Under the pieces are notes generated by a model. The model was given only the letters and a program-made list of their open reading frames with translations. It was not told the DNA's origin and ran no database searches. Below are positions 8,881 to 17,442 of a stretch of DNA of 64,000 nucleotides, in pieces. The stretch's first letter is position 1; each line of letters opens with the position of its first letter. This stretch comes from Acidobacteriota bacterium (GTDB lineage: Bacteria > Acidobacteriota > Blastocatellia > Pyrinomonadales > Pyrinomonadaceae): assembly GCA_023389035.1 (NCBI GenBank), contig JAEWFC010000031.1:130261-194260 (forward strand). Reading direction: 5' to 3'. The translations under genes were made by a program, and so were the position numbers.

Positions 8881-9585
8881 ATGGAGATCACCGCAAACTC
8901 TTCCGTCTTTGCGATCCTTGCGATCGGATTCGTGATCGGTCTTTATCATGCCGTCGAAGCCGATCATCTGGCTGCCGTGTCGGCGATCGTCAGCGAACGC
9001 AAAAGCGCTATCGCGTCGTCGCTCATCGGGGGGCTTTGGGGGCTCGGTCATACCATCTCACTGTTTGTTGTTGGAGCTCTCGTTATCTTTCTAAAGCTTC
9101 AGATCTCGGAAAGTTTGGAGGCAAAGCTCGAGGCTGTGGTTGGCGTGATGCTTGTAGCATTAGGTGCTAACGCGATTCGAAAACTCTTCACGTCGGAAAA
9201 GATCCATCTTCATGAGCACGAACACGGCGGTAACCACCATGTGCATCTGCATGCCCACAGCGATGAAGCCGGAGAGATCTCACACCACGGCGTAAGTCCT
9301 CGATCGGTCCTGGTTGGTATGGTGCATGGACTCGCGGGCAGTGCCGGACTGATGCTTGTCGTGGTGCCGACTATCGAATCGCCAATGCTTGCACTTGCCT
9401 ACATTCTGATCTTCGGTGTCGGTTCCATCGCGGGCATGATGCTGATGAGTATGCTAATGAGCGTACCGCTTGTTCTAACTGCGAACAGATTCACGATATT
9501 GAACAAAGGCATCAGAGTTCTCGCCGGGCTTTTTAGCCTGATATGGGGTGTGCTGTTGATCAACGAGAAACTGTTGCAGAGCTAA
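8881..9585 (+). CDS. Nickel/cobalt permease-like membrane protein (NicO/UreH family)
   Basis: A 234-residue inner-membrane protein with about six helices. The first helix contains LYHAVEADHLAAVSA, the H-x4-DH signature of nickel/cobalt transporters, and a second histidine-containing helix follows (GGLWGLGHTISLF). A cytoplasmic or periplasmic loop at about residues 103-135 is packed with His and Glu, as expected for metal capture. A third His helix, GMVHGLAGSAGLM, completes the pattern seen in NicO/UreH proteins. No urease or hydrogenase gene is in the window, so the user of the metal is unknown. Its end overlaps the convergent CBM9-like gene by four bases. Confidence 0.8.
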   Translation: MEITANSSVFAILAIGFVIGLYHAVEADHLAAVSAIVSERKSAIASSLIGGLWGLGHTISLFVVGALVIFLKLQISESLEAKLEAVVGVMLVALGANAIRKLFTSEKIHLHEHEHGGNHHVHLHAHSDEAGEISHHGVSPRSVLVGMVHGLAGSAGLMLVVVPTIESPMLALAYILIFGVGSIAGMMLMSMLMSVPLVLTANRFTILNKGIRVLAGLFSLIWGVLLINEKLLQS

Positions 9586-10223
9586 CTATTGCGGTTAACG
9601 AAATGGAATTCACCGAATGCCGCCGGAACGTGAAAGCGGGGCCGTTCCGTCATTGTCGGTGACCACGCTAGCATTCCTCGATCCGGACCCTTTCCTACGC
9701 ATCGATAGAAATTGCCTAACCAAACTTCGCCCTGTTCCGGCCGTTTGCCAAATGCGCGGAATGGTATCGCCATCGCCATCAGTACGCGATCCCCATCGAT
9801 CCTCGCATCTACGCGCAATCCCGTATCGTATTTCCAATCCTTAACGAAAGACCCGCTGGTCGCATCTACGGCAAGGTCAAGCCATTCGCCCGTAGGGGCC
9901 ACTTCGAATTCGAGATATTTTCGAGGCTCACTCTTATCGCATGCAATGAACGCCTCGCAAACATCGCGTTCCCACAGCTGCGGCGATTTGATCTCGGTGA
10001 CGGGTTGTTCAGCAATGACCAACGGCTCTGTCTGCCGGCAATCGAACCGGATGTAAAGTTCCTCATCCGACCACAACGCTGCGACATCAAAAGACCGCCC
10101 ATAACCTGCGGCGTCGCCTGACCAAAGCGTTTCCACGGTAACGGGGAGTGCGGTTTCCCATGCGGGATCATCTAGGAGCCCAACGATCCCGGCTTCGACA
10201 AAGTGAAAATCAAGTGTGTGCAT
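9582..10223 (-). CDS. CBM9-like carbohydrate-binding domain protein
   Basis: A 213-residue, mostly beta protein without a signal peptide. The pattern is that of family-9 carbohydrate-binding modules: DDPAWETA near the start, AALWSDEELYIRFDC, then LWERDVCEAFIA, KYLEFEVAPTGEWLDL and a C-terminal VWLGNFYRC strand. Stand-alone proteins with this fold are common in bacteria and most have no known ligand. The start overlaps the end of the DUF2156 gene by 14 bases, so they are translationally coupled and are the last two genes of the hldD run. Confidence 0.75.
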   Translation of the reverse strand: MHTLDFHFVEAGIVGLLDDPAWETALPVTVETLWSGDAAGYGRSFDVAALWSDEELYIRFDCRQTEPLVIAEQPVTEIKSPQLWERDVCEAFIACDKSEPRKYLEFEVAPTGEWLDLAVDATSGSFVKDWKYDTGLRVDARIDGDRVLMAMAIPFRAFGKRPEQGEVWLGNFYRCVGKGPDRGMLAWSPTMTERPRFHVPAAFGEFHFVNRNS

Positions 10224-11316
10224 TCGATCCTGTCGACCTTGCGAATTGGCCTCGGACGGTCTCTATCTCTTGCTTCACAGCACGCAAGATTCCAAGCCCT
10301 AGAGTACGGAACGGACGGTTTTCCGTAAAAGCGGCAGCGATCGCAAGCATCGTTCCTCGCGTAAACGTTGGCTGATTCGAGATAGCGTAGACCGGCTCCC
10401 ATTCCGCCGGCATCAACTTCGATTTGAAATAGTCCAGGCCCTCAAAATTATAGAACCGGGTACCATGCCGACGCATCCACCCAAGAACAACACGAAGCCA
10501 CAGCGGATTATCAAATGGTTCGATCTTTGCACGGCGCGACAGAGGTGAAAGCCCGAGCGTTACATACTTTCCTCCCTCAGATGCGATCTTTCGCACGGCA
10601 GAATCGATCATCAGTTCCACCGTGCCATTCGGTGCCCCGGGTCTATGAGGGAACTGCTCGGTCAACCAACCCTCGCGCGTCGGGATGGGAGAAAGCACGA
10701 GAAATGCCTGCACCCGTCCATGACATGTCGCTACAAATACGCGACGGTTATCGAGTCGCCCGAGCGTGTCGGGCTCCACAACGAAATGCAGCGGCGGTAA
10801 GCCTTTTAATGAGAGCCACGAGTTCAGGCACTCTTGCAGATCGAGGTTTCGGCTTGCCCGTTCCGTTGTCCATTCGGATACTTGAACACCTTTGTTGCGA
10901 GCCCGAGCGAGCTGCGCTCGGATACTCTTTCTCTGCTCAGTGTTTATGATCCACTGCTTTGGGTGCCAAACCGGCTGGGCTCCCAGTAAAACGCGTGAAT
11001 GTTGGGGTGACCCCTTGTAGACTCCTCCGAGTCTAGCCTCAGCTCCGAAGTAGCAGACAGTCTTGCCGTCCCGACCACACCACTGCTCAAATTCACCTGC
11101 GACGTCGGGCAATTTCTTCTCCGTACAGACAGGTGCACCCGCAACGACCCTCGTCGAACCAGATGTTACGTAACCAACTACCGACTCACCATCCGAGCCG
11201 AACCAGTGCTGCATTCCCGGATTGACTATTTGGAAACACGTTGTGTTCCATCCGTACTTTAAGACTAGATCCCGGGCACGTACGAAATCCTCAACGCTCG
11301 TGTCACGATAATTCAC
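10210..11316 (-). CDS. DUF2156 protein, MprF C-terminal (aminoacyl-phosphatidylglycerol synthase)-like acyltransferase
   Basis: A 368-residue soluble protein with a GNAT-like fold of the type found in the catalytic half of MprF. Signs are VVGYVTSGSTRVVAGAPVC in the first half, an Arg-rich segment IRAQLARARNKGVQV in the middle, and FYNFEGLDYFKSKLMPAEWEPVY near the C-terminus, which matches the usual K-FKsKF-P-W family ending. MprF proteins add amino acids from aminoacyl-tRNA to lipids; free-standing DUF2156 proteins lack the flippase half, as here. The true substrate is unknown. A GTG start at 11316 is used; it lies 27 bases after ubiB. Confidence 0.8.
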   Translation of the reverse strand: MNYRDTSVEDFVRARDLVLKYGWNTTCFQIVNPGMQHWFGSDGESVVGYVTSGSTRVVAGAPVCTEKKLPDVAGEFEQWCGRDGKTVCYFGAEARLGGVYKGSPQHSRVLLGAQPVWHPKQWIINTEQRKSIRAQLARARNKGVQVSEWTTERASRNLDLQECLNSWLSLKGLPPLHFVVEPDTLGRLDNRRVFVATCHGRVQAFLVLSPIPTREGWLTEQFPHRPGAPNGTVELMIDSAVRKIASEGGKYVTLGLSPLSRRAKIEPFDNPLWLRVVLGWMRRHGTRFYNFEGLDYFKSKLMPAEWEPVYAISNQPTFTRGTMLAIAAAFTENRPFRTLGLGILRAVKQEIETVRGQFARSTGSNAHT

Positions 11317-11343
11317 TTGTTAGAGCCGGAAACCGCGTCCCAT

Positions 11344-13101
11344 CTATCTGCTTGTGTTCAAAACCGTCTTCATCGCCATCTTTGCGAGCTTCCAAGTGCG
11401 GTCCCAGTCGATCTTTCCGCCTTCCTCGTCACGACCCATCAGTTTATTGACGAACATCTTGCGGAAATCGGCACCTTCACGCTTAAGCATAAACTCTTTT
11501 GCGTAGGGCTTTGCGGTCTCAAAGAAATTGAATTCCGGGTCCGTGACCATTCCAATGCCCTCGAGCGTCATCAGAGCACGCATTATATAAGTGAAGTTCG
11601 ACGGAAGCCGGAACGGATAGTCATACATCACGTCCGCAAGGTCGTAGGTTAGTTCCTTGAAATTGACGTCTTTGAGTTTCAGGTTCAGATGAAACTGAAA
11701 CATCTTCTCGACAACGGGCCTGACGACATTTGCGTTCGCTCCGGGCTTCAGGAAGTCGAGATCGATCAGGTCCTGAGCGATGCCTGCAGGATCTTTGCTT
11801 ACGACATGGAAGAACGCGTCGATCATCTTCGACTGAAGCTCGGGCGGTATTCGCCCGACCATGCCGAAGTCGAAGAACGCAAGACGCCCATCGGCCATTA
11901 CCAACAGATTTCCTGGATGAGGGTCCGCGTGAAAGAACCCGTCCTCAAGCAGCTGTTTGAGATATGTACGGATCAGCAGGCGATTGACCTTTTCCGGAGC
12001 GATACTAGCCGCACGCAGCTCATCCAGATCCGTAACCTTAGTGCCGTGGATGTACTCCATGGTCAGCACCTTTGACGTCGTCGCGTTCCAATAGATCTTT
12101 GGAACGTGGACGTTTTGCCACGATTGAAAGCTCTCGCGAAAACGCTCTGCATTGCGTCCTTCGGCGGAGTAATCCATCTCTTCGTGGATGGTCTCGTTAA
12201 ACTCGCGCAGCATTCCGGCCCAATCAGCGTTCTCGTTCAACTGCGGGAAGCGTTCGGCAAAGTTCGCGACCTTTTTCAGGATCTCAAGATCACCTTTTAT
12301 CGTTGCCTCGAGGTTAGGACGCTGCACCTTGACGGCAACCTCTTCGCCGGAATGAAGGCGCGCGCGATATACCTGGCCGAGCGATGCGGCCGCTACCGGC
12401 GTGACCTCAAATTCTTTGTAAACCTCGTTGATCTTAAGGCCGAGCTCTTTCTCGATGCGGGCAAATGCGACCTCGTTATCAAAAGGCGGGACGTTATCCT
12501 GCAGCTCGCCGAGTGCGATAACAAAGGGAAGCGGCATCAGATCGGGACGCGTGCCCATCGATTGGCCGATCTTAATGAATGTCGGGCCAAGCTCGATCAG
12601 CTTTTCCTTAAGCCACACCGCCTGCTTCTCTTGATTTACTTCTCGATTCAGCTCGCTCCCCAGAAAGAACGAACGAAGCAGCAGCATCAGCCGATGAAAG
12701 AACCACAGACGAACACCGTACAGCTTTTCTCCGATAACGGCCGCCCGGGTTAACCGCTCAGCCGTCCTCATTCGTTCGCGCGCGTATCGCTGCTGCCCTT
12801 TATGATGCGTTTCGTACTGATCTAAATAAAGATAGAGAGCCAGCTTGCCGATAACAGCTGATACGTGAAGTATTCGAAAATAACCGCGTATGCCGGTGTA
12901 CCGACGTCCGACCTCGGTTTCCTTAGCGGCAAGAAATCTTTCTTCCGCGATCAATTGATCGTTGGTAACGTATTTCGCGATCGGCAGATCGGCGGTCTGC
13001 ACGACAGGACCGTGAACACGGCCGTTCCCATTGACAGGCGTTATTCGGCCCGGCTCCAATTCCGCCGTCGCATTTCCGTTGGTTTTTGCTAGTTCATTCA
13101 T
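11344..13101 (-). CDS. ABC1/ADCK/UbiB-family atypical kinase
   Basis: UbiB-like protein with an ABC1 kinase-like domain at about residues 175-430. It has the Ala-rich nucleotide loop region AAASLGQVYRARL, the invariant lysine in VAVKVQRP, the acidic EEMDYSAEGRNAERF, the catalytic-loop HADPHPGNLL and the metal-binding FFDFGMVGRI. Such proteins support quinone synthesis and lipid distribution and usually have ATPase rather than protein-kinase activity. The usual N-terminal KxGQ motif is present as KIGQSMGTRPDLMP. The start at ATG 13101 gives 585 residues; an in-frame TTG at 13125 is less likely. The hydrophobic C-terminal hairpin of many UbiB proteins is not obvious here. Confidence 0.88.
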   Translation of the reverse strand: MNELAKTNGNATAELEPGRITPVNGNGRVHGPVVQTADLPIAKYVTNDQLIAEERFLAAKETEVGRRYTGIRGYFRILHVSAVIGKLALYLYLDQYETHHKGQQRYARERMRTAERLTRAAVIGEKLYGVRLWFFHRLMLLLRSFFLGSELNREVNQEKQAVWLKEKLIELGPTFIKIGQSMGTRPDLMPLPFVIALGELQDNVPPFDNEVAFARIEKELGLKINEVYKEFEVTPVAAASLGQVYRARLHSGEEVAVKVQRPNLEATIKGDLEILKKVANFAERFPQLNENADWAGMLREFNETIHEEMDYSAEGRNAERFRESFQSWQNVHVPKIYWNATTSKVLTMEYIHGTKVTDLDELRAASIAPEKVNRLLIRTYLKQLLEDGFFHADPHPGNLLVMADGRLAFFDFGMVGRIPPELQSKMIDAFFHVVSKDPAGIAQDLIDLDFLKPGANANVVRPVVEKMFQFHLNLKLKDVNFKELTYDLADVMYDYPFRLPSNFTYIMRALMTLEGIGMVTDPEFNFFETAKPYAKEFMLKREGADFRKMFVNKLMGRDEEGGKIDWDRTWKLAKMAMKTVLNTSR

Positions 13102-13161
13102 CCGCAAAGCGTATTCGTCGTTCAAGCTCGTTTCGATGCGATGCCGCCTATCTTCTTTGCA

Positions 13162-14115
13162 TCACAATATTTCGAGCATATTCCTTACGCCCTGATGCCG
13201 GAAATAGTTCAGCGCACGAGTCGAGTCCCGCTCGATCTGGGCCTTCAGCTCGTCAATGCCGTTAAACTTTCTCTCGTCCCGAATTCGGTGCAGAAATCGC
13301 ACTCTCAGAACATCTCCGTAGAGGTCACCCTCGAAATCAAATAGATACGTCTCTATCGAAGGTTCGGCATCGTTCTCAAACGTCGGACGCACGCCGATAT
13401 TTGTAATGCTCCGCCGCCACGTCCCTTCAACAAGCGTTGCGGTCGCATATACGCCATACTTCGGGATCACTCGGTTATGCGGTTTGAGATTTGCCGTGGG
13501 AAAACCTATCGTGTGGCCGCGGCGGGCACCGCGTTCGATCACTCCTTCGACGCCGTATGGCCTGCCGAGCATCCGGCGGGTTATATTAACACGCCCTTCG
13601 GCGAGCATCTTTCTTATGTGGGATGAACTGATACGCTTTCCGCGAAGCCGGACCTCCGGAACCTCGTCCGCGATGAACCCGAGAGCGTCGCCCATCTTTC
13701 GAAGAAGCTCGATATTGCCTGCACGGCCACGTCCGAAAGCGAAATCTTTCCCGAGATGGACTTCTTTAGCGTGCAGGCGGTCGTGCAATATCGCTGAAAT
13801 GAAATCTTCGGCAGGCTGCGACGCAAAATCCTTATCGAACACGACAACGATAGCCTGCTCGATACCGAGCACCTCAAAATTCGCTAGACGCTGATCCAGC
13901 GTTTGCAGCAGGGGCGGCGCCGTTTCGGGATGAAGAACTGCTCTCGGATGCGGATCGAATGTGATCGCTGTCGGAACGGCGTCGACCGCCCGCGAACGCT
14001 CGGCGACCGTTCGCATTATTTGTTGATGGCCGAGATGAAGGCCGTCAAAAACTCCGAGAGTCAAGACGGTCGGTTTCAGGATATTCGCGTTTTCGGTGCC
14101 GTGAAATATCTTCAT
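13162..14115 (-). CDS. ribF: Bifunctional riboflavin kinase / FAD synthetase
   Basis: Makes FMN from riboflavin and then FAD from FMN. The N-terminal nucleotidyltransferase half has GVFDGLHLGHQ and ITFDPHPRAVL, then FGRGRAGNIELL and the SSHIRKML region. The C-terminal riboflavin kinase half begins at RPYGVEGVIERG and has the ATP/Mg motif IGFPTANLKP, then YGVYAT. At 317 residues it is the normal length for RibF. It follows hldD after one base and precedes ubiB, in a minus-strand run. A ribB-like gene is elsewhere in the window at 31.5 kb. Confidence 0.95.
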   Translation of the reverse strand: MKIFHGTENANILKPTVLTLGVFDGLHLGHQQIMRTVAERSRAVDAVPTAITFDPHPRAVLHPETAPPLLQTLDQRLANFEVLGIEQAIVVVFDKDFASQPAEDFISAILHDRLHAKEVHLGKDFAFGRGRAGNIELLRKMGDALGFIADEVPEVRLRGKRISSSHIRKMLAEGRVNITRRMLGRPYGVEGVIERGARRGHTIGFPTANLKPHNRVIPKYGVYATATLVEGTWRRSITNIGVRPTFENDAEPSIETYLFDFEGDLYGDVLRVRFLHRIRDERKFNGIDELKAQIERDSTRALNYFRHQGVRNMLEIL

Positions 14116-14116
14116 A

Positions 14117-15106
14117 TCAATCCCCGAGATGTTTCCCGGGAACTAGATAGTTTCGCACATAATCTGCGACGGCTGTATCGAGCGGAGTTGTGTCGCCGGT
14201 GTAACCCGCCTCGCGGATCCGGGTCAGATCGGCCTGCGTGCGGTATTGATATCGATCGCGTAGATGAAGCGGCATATCGATGAATTCGACATTCCTCGGC
14301 AGGTCAAGGGCCTTAAAGATGGAATCGGCCAGGCCGTTCCAAGTATTCACCTGCCCCGAACCAACATTAAAAAGCCCGCCGCTGATCTCAGAACCCGGGG
14401 CAGCAGCGAGCGGTTCAAAGAAATGCAGCGTCATATCGACCGCGTCTTTCACATAAACAAAATCGCGGCCAAATTCGCCGTCGGCATAGTCAGGGTGATG
14501 ACTGCGGAAAAGCTGCAGCTTTCCGGTTTCGTTTATCTGGCCGAACGCCTTATTCACAAGCGAACGCATATCGCCTTTGTGATCTTCGTTCGGCCCGAAC
14601 ACATTGAAATATTTTAGCCCGACGATACTTTCGAACATTCCATTTCGTGCGGCCCATTGATCGAAGATATGTTTCGAGTATCCGTAAACGTTCAGCGGCC
14701 GGAGTTCGTCGAGATGTTCGAATCCGTCTTCCATACCGGCTGAGCCGTCACCATACGTCGCTGCCGACGACGCGTATATAAAACGCAGGTCGTTTTCGAC
14801 CGCCCACAGAGCAAGCAGCTTCGTATACTCGAAATTGTTGCGGAACATGTAATCGGAATTGGTCTCGGTCGTAGATGAACAAGCCCCTAGATGAAAGACG
14901 CACTCGGTCTCGTCATGCAGATCGAGCTCGTCCGCAAAATCGTCAGCATCGACGTAATCGGCAAACTTCAGGGCCGCCAGATTTTTCCACTTGTCCGTGT
15001 CGTCCAGCCGATCGACGATCAAAATATGGTCAATTCCCAGCTGATTCAGCCGCCAAACGACCGCACTCCCGATAAACCCGGCACCGCCGGTAACGACGAT
15101 TCGCAT
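14117..15106 (-). CDS. hldD: ADP-L-glycero-D-manno-heptose 6-epimerase
   Basis: NADP-dependent epimerase that makes the heptose precursor of LPS inner core. It starts with the Rossmann motif VVTGGAGFIGSAVVWRL. The segment LDDTDKWKNLAALKFADYVDADDF is diagnostic of HldD within the SDR epimerases, and the catalytic Tyr-Lys pair lies in VYGYSKHIFDQW. Its 329 residues match the family. It is the first gene of a run with ribF, ubiB, DUF2156 and CBM9-like genes, and its upstream region holds the 21-bp palindrome array at 15221-15408. Presence of HldD implies a heptose-containing LPS. Confidence 0.95.
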   Translation of the reverse strand: MRIVVTGGAGFIGSAVVWRLNQLGIDHILIVDRLDDTDKWKNLAALKFADYVDADDFADELDLHDETECVFHLGACSSTTETNSDYMFRNNFEYTKLLALWAVENDLRFIYASSAATYGDGSAGMEDGFEHLDELRPLNVYGYSKHIFDQWAARNGMFESIVGLKYFNVFGPNEDHKGDMRSLVNKAFGQINETGKLQLFRSHHPDYADGEFGRDFVYVKDAVDMTLHFFEPLAAAPGSEISGGLFNVGSGQVNTWNGLADSIFKALDLPRNVEFIDMPLHLRDRYQYRTQADLTRIREAGYTGDTTPLDTAVADYVRNYLVPGKHLGD

Positions 15107-15220
15107 ATAGACCGATGATATAGCTTAAAGGCGTTTGAGCCGAATGAAGACCGATGCAGGCAGCGCAGAAATGCCCGACTCATCTCACGATAATTACGCC
15201 TTTTATATCGAAAAAGGTCT

Positions 15221-15408
15221 TTTGTCACGTAACATTTCTAATTTGTCACGAGACTTTAGACGTTTGTCACGAGACTTTTTTATTTTGTCACGAGACTTTT
15301 TAAATTTGTCACGTGACTTTGGACCTTTGTTACGTAACATTTTTGATTTGTTACGTGACATTTTTGATTTGTTACGTGACATTTTTAATTTGTCACGTGA
15401 CTTTTCCC
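15221..15408. repeat. Array of nine 21-bp tandem repeats with 10-bp palindromic cores
   Basis: Nine cores of the form GTYACGWRAC occur at 15224, 15245, 15266, 15287, 15308, 15329, 15350, 15371 and 15392, every interval being exactly 21 bp. Units 5 and 9 are the perfect palindrome GTCACGTGAC and unit 6 is GTTACGTAAC; the others have one mismatch. Spacers are T-rich. The period equals two helical turns, so all cores face one side of the DNA. Because 21 is a multiple of three, a plus-strand frame (ATG at 15144, stop at 15476) stays open and reads as a heptapeptide repeat around LSRDF. I favour a DNA element over a gene. It lies 118-302 bp upstream of hldD and about 115 bp past the DUF488 stop. 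Confidence 0.9.
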
Positions 15409-15522
15409 CCTTGCGTGGTGCGATCTATTTTAATTTCAGGCACTTAGCGAGTTTTCCACATTTCCACAGGTTGTAAACGGTATTACGACCGGAGCACAGC
15501 ACGATTCTTACCGGCGGGGCGG

Positions 15523-16086
15523 TCACTCGGCGATCAGATCTTGTGCTGCCGGACCGTAAACTAGTTTGCCGTCAACGATGCTGGCCGCTGAAGTGAACGG
15601 GTGAATGGCGTTCTTTCCGTCCATTATGTGCTCTACGGTTAGGCCGGCTGCTTTAAGGTGGTCCGCTATCATCGAGCGATGGCAGCGCCACCACACTGCC
15701 TCAGAGCACATTATGGCCGTTCTCGATCGGCGAACGATCTCGAGCAAGTCTGCGATCCCTGACTTAAACTCCGGCGAGTCCATATAGTCCGCGTAGCCGC
15801 GAAACGCAGGATTGCGCCATACTGTGTGCGGCGAACCCGGCCGGACCTTCCTACGGCCGCCAAGCTGTTTCATCGGGATGTACGAGATGCCATTCCCGGG
15901 AAGTGTCGTGCTGAGCGACTCGGCATTATACTGAGGAAACTTGCGTGAACCCGGGAAACTGCGAACGTCGGCTATCGTCTCCACACCATTCGCTCTGAGC
16001 AGCTCAACAAACTCATCAAACGACCGCGTCGAATGCCCGATCGTCCATATATGCTTTATCTGCTCTGACTTGCCGGTGCTAGCCAT
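15523..16086 (-). CDS. DUF488 family protein
   Basis: A 187-residue protein with the DUF488 hallmarks: IWTIGHSTRSFDEFVELL at the N-terminus, IADVRSFPGSRKFPQYN, the LGGRR segment, and CSEAVWWRCHRSMIADHL near residue 140. The last of these is the conserved Cys/His/Arg cluster thought to be functional. The biochemical role of this family is not established. It lies 55 bases downstream of the DHS homologue on the same strand and they probably share a transcript. Confidence 0.85.
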   Translation of the reverse strand: MASTGKSEQIKHIWTIGHSTRSFDEFVELLRANGVETIADVRSFPGSRKFPQYNAESLSTTLPGNGISYIPMKQLGGRRKVRPGSPHTVWRNPAFRGYADYMDSPEFKSGIADLLEIVRRSRTAIMCSEAVWWRCHRSMIADHLKAAGLTVEHIMDGKNAIHPFTSAASIVDGKLVYGPAAQDLIAE

Positions 16087-16141
16087 CTATCATCAAAAAA
16101 AAGACGCCGATCACCCATGAAGCGGCAAGTATTCGCACGGA

Positions 16142-17119
16142 TCACCAACCCAAAATATAAGCGAACATTAGCGGTGCGACGATCGAGGCGTCCGATTCGA
16201 CTATATATTTAGGCGTCGAGGCTTCGAGTTTGCCCCAGGTTATCTTTTCGTTCGGGACGGCGCCGGAGTATGAGCCGTACGAAGTGGTGGAATCGGAGAT
16301 CTGGCAAAAATAGCCCCAAACGGGGATGTTGTCGCGCTGCAGGTCCTGGTGAAGCATTGGCACGACGCAGATTGGAAAATCGCCTGCGATGCCGCCGCCG
16401 ATCTGGAAAAAGCCGACGCGTGAATCGTCGGTGGCGTTGTTCGTGTACCAATCGGCGAGCATCGTCATATACTCGATGCCGGTGCGGACGGTGTGAACAT
16501 TCTCGACGTCGCCGGTAATTACGTGGCCGGCGAACATATTTCCCATCGTCGAATCTTCCCAACCGGGCACGACCATCGGCAGGTTCTTTTCCATCGCGGC
16601 ATACATCCAGCTGTCTTTCACATCGATCTGGTAATACTCCTCGAGCGATCCATTCTTCAGCACCTGATACATGAACTCGTGCGGAAAGTAGCGTTTGCCC
16701 TCCGCCTCGGCACGCGTCCACACCTCGACCATTGCTTTTTCGAGCCGGCGCATCGCCTCATGTTCCGGAATGCAGGTATCGGTGACGCGGTTCATGTGGC
16801 GGTCGAGCAGATCCTGCTCGTCTTCGGGTGTCAGGTCGCGGTAGTGAGGCACACGTTCATAGAAATCATGCGCGACGAGGTTAAATAGATCTTCTTCAAG
16901 GTTTGCACCCGTGCAAGAAATTATCTGCACCTTGTCCTGCCGGATCATCTCGGCAAGGCTCAACCCCAATTCCGCGGTCGACATCGCACCCGCAAGCGTG
17001 ATCATCATCTTCCCGCCGCCGTCGAGATGCTTTACATATCCCTCAGCAGCGTCGATCAGCGCTGCCGCGTTGAAATGCCTGTAATGGTGCTTGATAAATT
17101 CGGTTATCTGTCCGTTCAT
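16142..17119 (-). CDS. Deoxyhypusine synthase family protein
   Basis: A 325-residue homologue of deoxyhypusine synthase, which in eukaryotes and archaea moves the aminobutyl group of spermidine to eIF5A. Family features are TLAGAMSTAELGLSLAEMI and SCTGANLEEDLFNLVAHDF at the N-terminus (NAD-binding), VVPGWEDSTMGNMF, GGGIAGDFPICVV and the C-terminal KITWGKLEASTPKYIVESDAS. The lysine in WGK, near residue 297, aligns with the lysine that forms the enzyme intermediate. Bacteria lack eIF5A, so such proteins are thought to act on other amines, for example making homospermidine. It precedes DUF488 on the minus strand. Confidence 0.87.
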   Translation of the reverse strand: MNGQITEFIKHHYRHFNAAALIDAAEGYVKHLDGGGKMMITLAGAMSTAELGLSLAEMIRQDKVQIISCTGANLEEDLFNLVAHDFYERVPHYRDLTPEDEQDLLDRHMNRVTDTCIPEHEAMRRLEKAMVEVWTRAEAEGKRYFPHEFMYQVLKNGSLEEYYQIDVKDSWMYAAMEKNLPMVVPGWEDSTMGNMFAGHVITGDVENVHTVRTGIEYMTMLADWYTNNATDDSRVGFFQIGGGIAGDFPICVVPMLHQDLQRDNIPVWGYFCQISDSTTSYGSYSGAVPNEKITWGKLEASTPKYIVESDASIVAPLMFAYILGW

Positions 17120-17200
17120 GATTCTCTAATGATAGAATTTGGGCGAACGCGGCGCAAAGCTCGGTAGAATCGGGGCTGCACGGTGAGGAGATCGGCAAGT

Positions 17201-17428
17201 ATGACAAGTATGAAATGTGCTGTATGCGAAGGTCCTTCGATAAGCGAATTGTGCGACTATGCGTCTTTCGAAACGCACATCCGGTTTAAGAATGACGCCG
17301 GAGGCTGGTTTAAGCGAGATACAACCCTGAAGCCCAATAAAGCAAGGGTATGCAGAGACTGCGGCTATATAATGCTGTTCGTGAGCAGCAGTGAACTCTC
17401 GCGCCTGGGCGGCTCGACAGGGGACTGA
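17201..17428 (+). CDS. Small zinc-ribbon protein, unknown function
   Basis: A 75-residue protein starting at ATG 17201, with GAGGAG about ten bases upstream; a longer frame from 17183 is less likely. Two CxxC pairs at residues 6-9 (CAVC) and 51-54 (CRDC) would hold one zinc, with a beta-rich segment HIRFKNDAGGWFKRD between them. The last part, CGYIMLFVSSSELSRL, resembles C-terminal strands of nucleic-acid or nucleotidyltransferase-linked zinc ribbons. I cannot name a family. It is divergent from the DHS gene and convergent with the antiporter gene. Confidence 0.6.
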   Translation: MTSMKCAVCEGPSISELCDYASFETHIRFKNDAGGWFKRDTTLKPNKARVCRDCGYIMLFVSSSELSRLGGSTGD

Positions 17429-17442
17429 CTTGTGGGAAAGCT

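Noticed and set aside
15221..15408. CRISPR array
   Set aside because: Units are 21 bp with no unique spacers of about 30 bases, repeats are degenerate, and no cas genes are in the window.
15144..15476. Open frame through the 21-bp repeat array coding for LSRDF-type heptapeptides
   Set aside because: The frame is open because the period is divisible by three, no ribosome binding site precedes it, and the palindromic cores explain the pattern better. I kept it only as an alternative in the finding.
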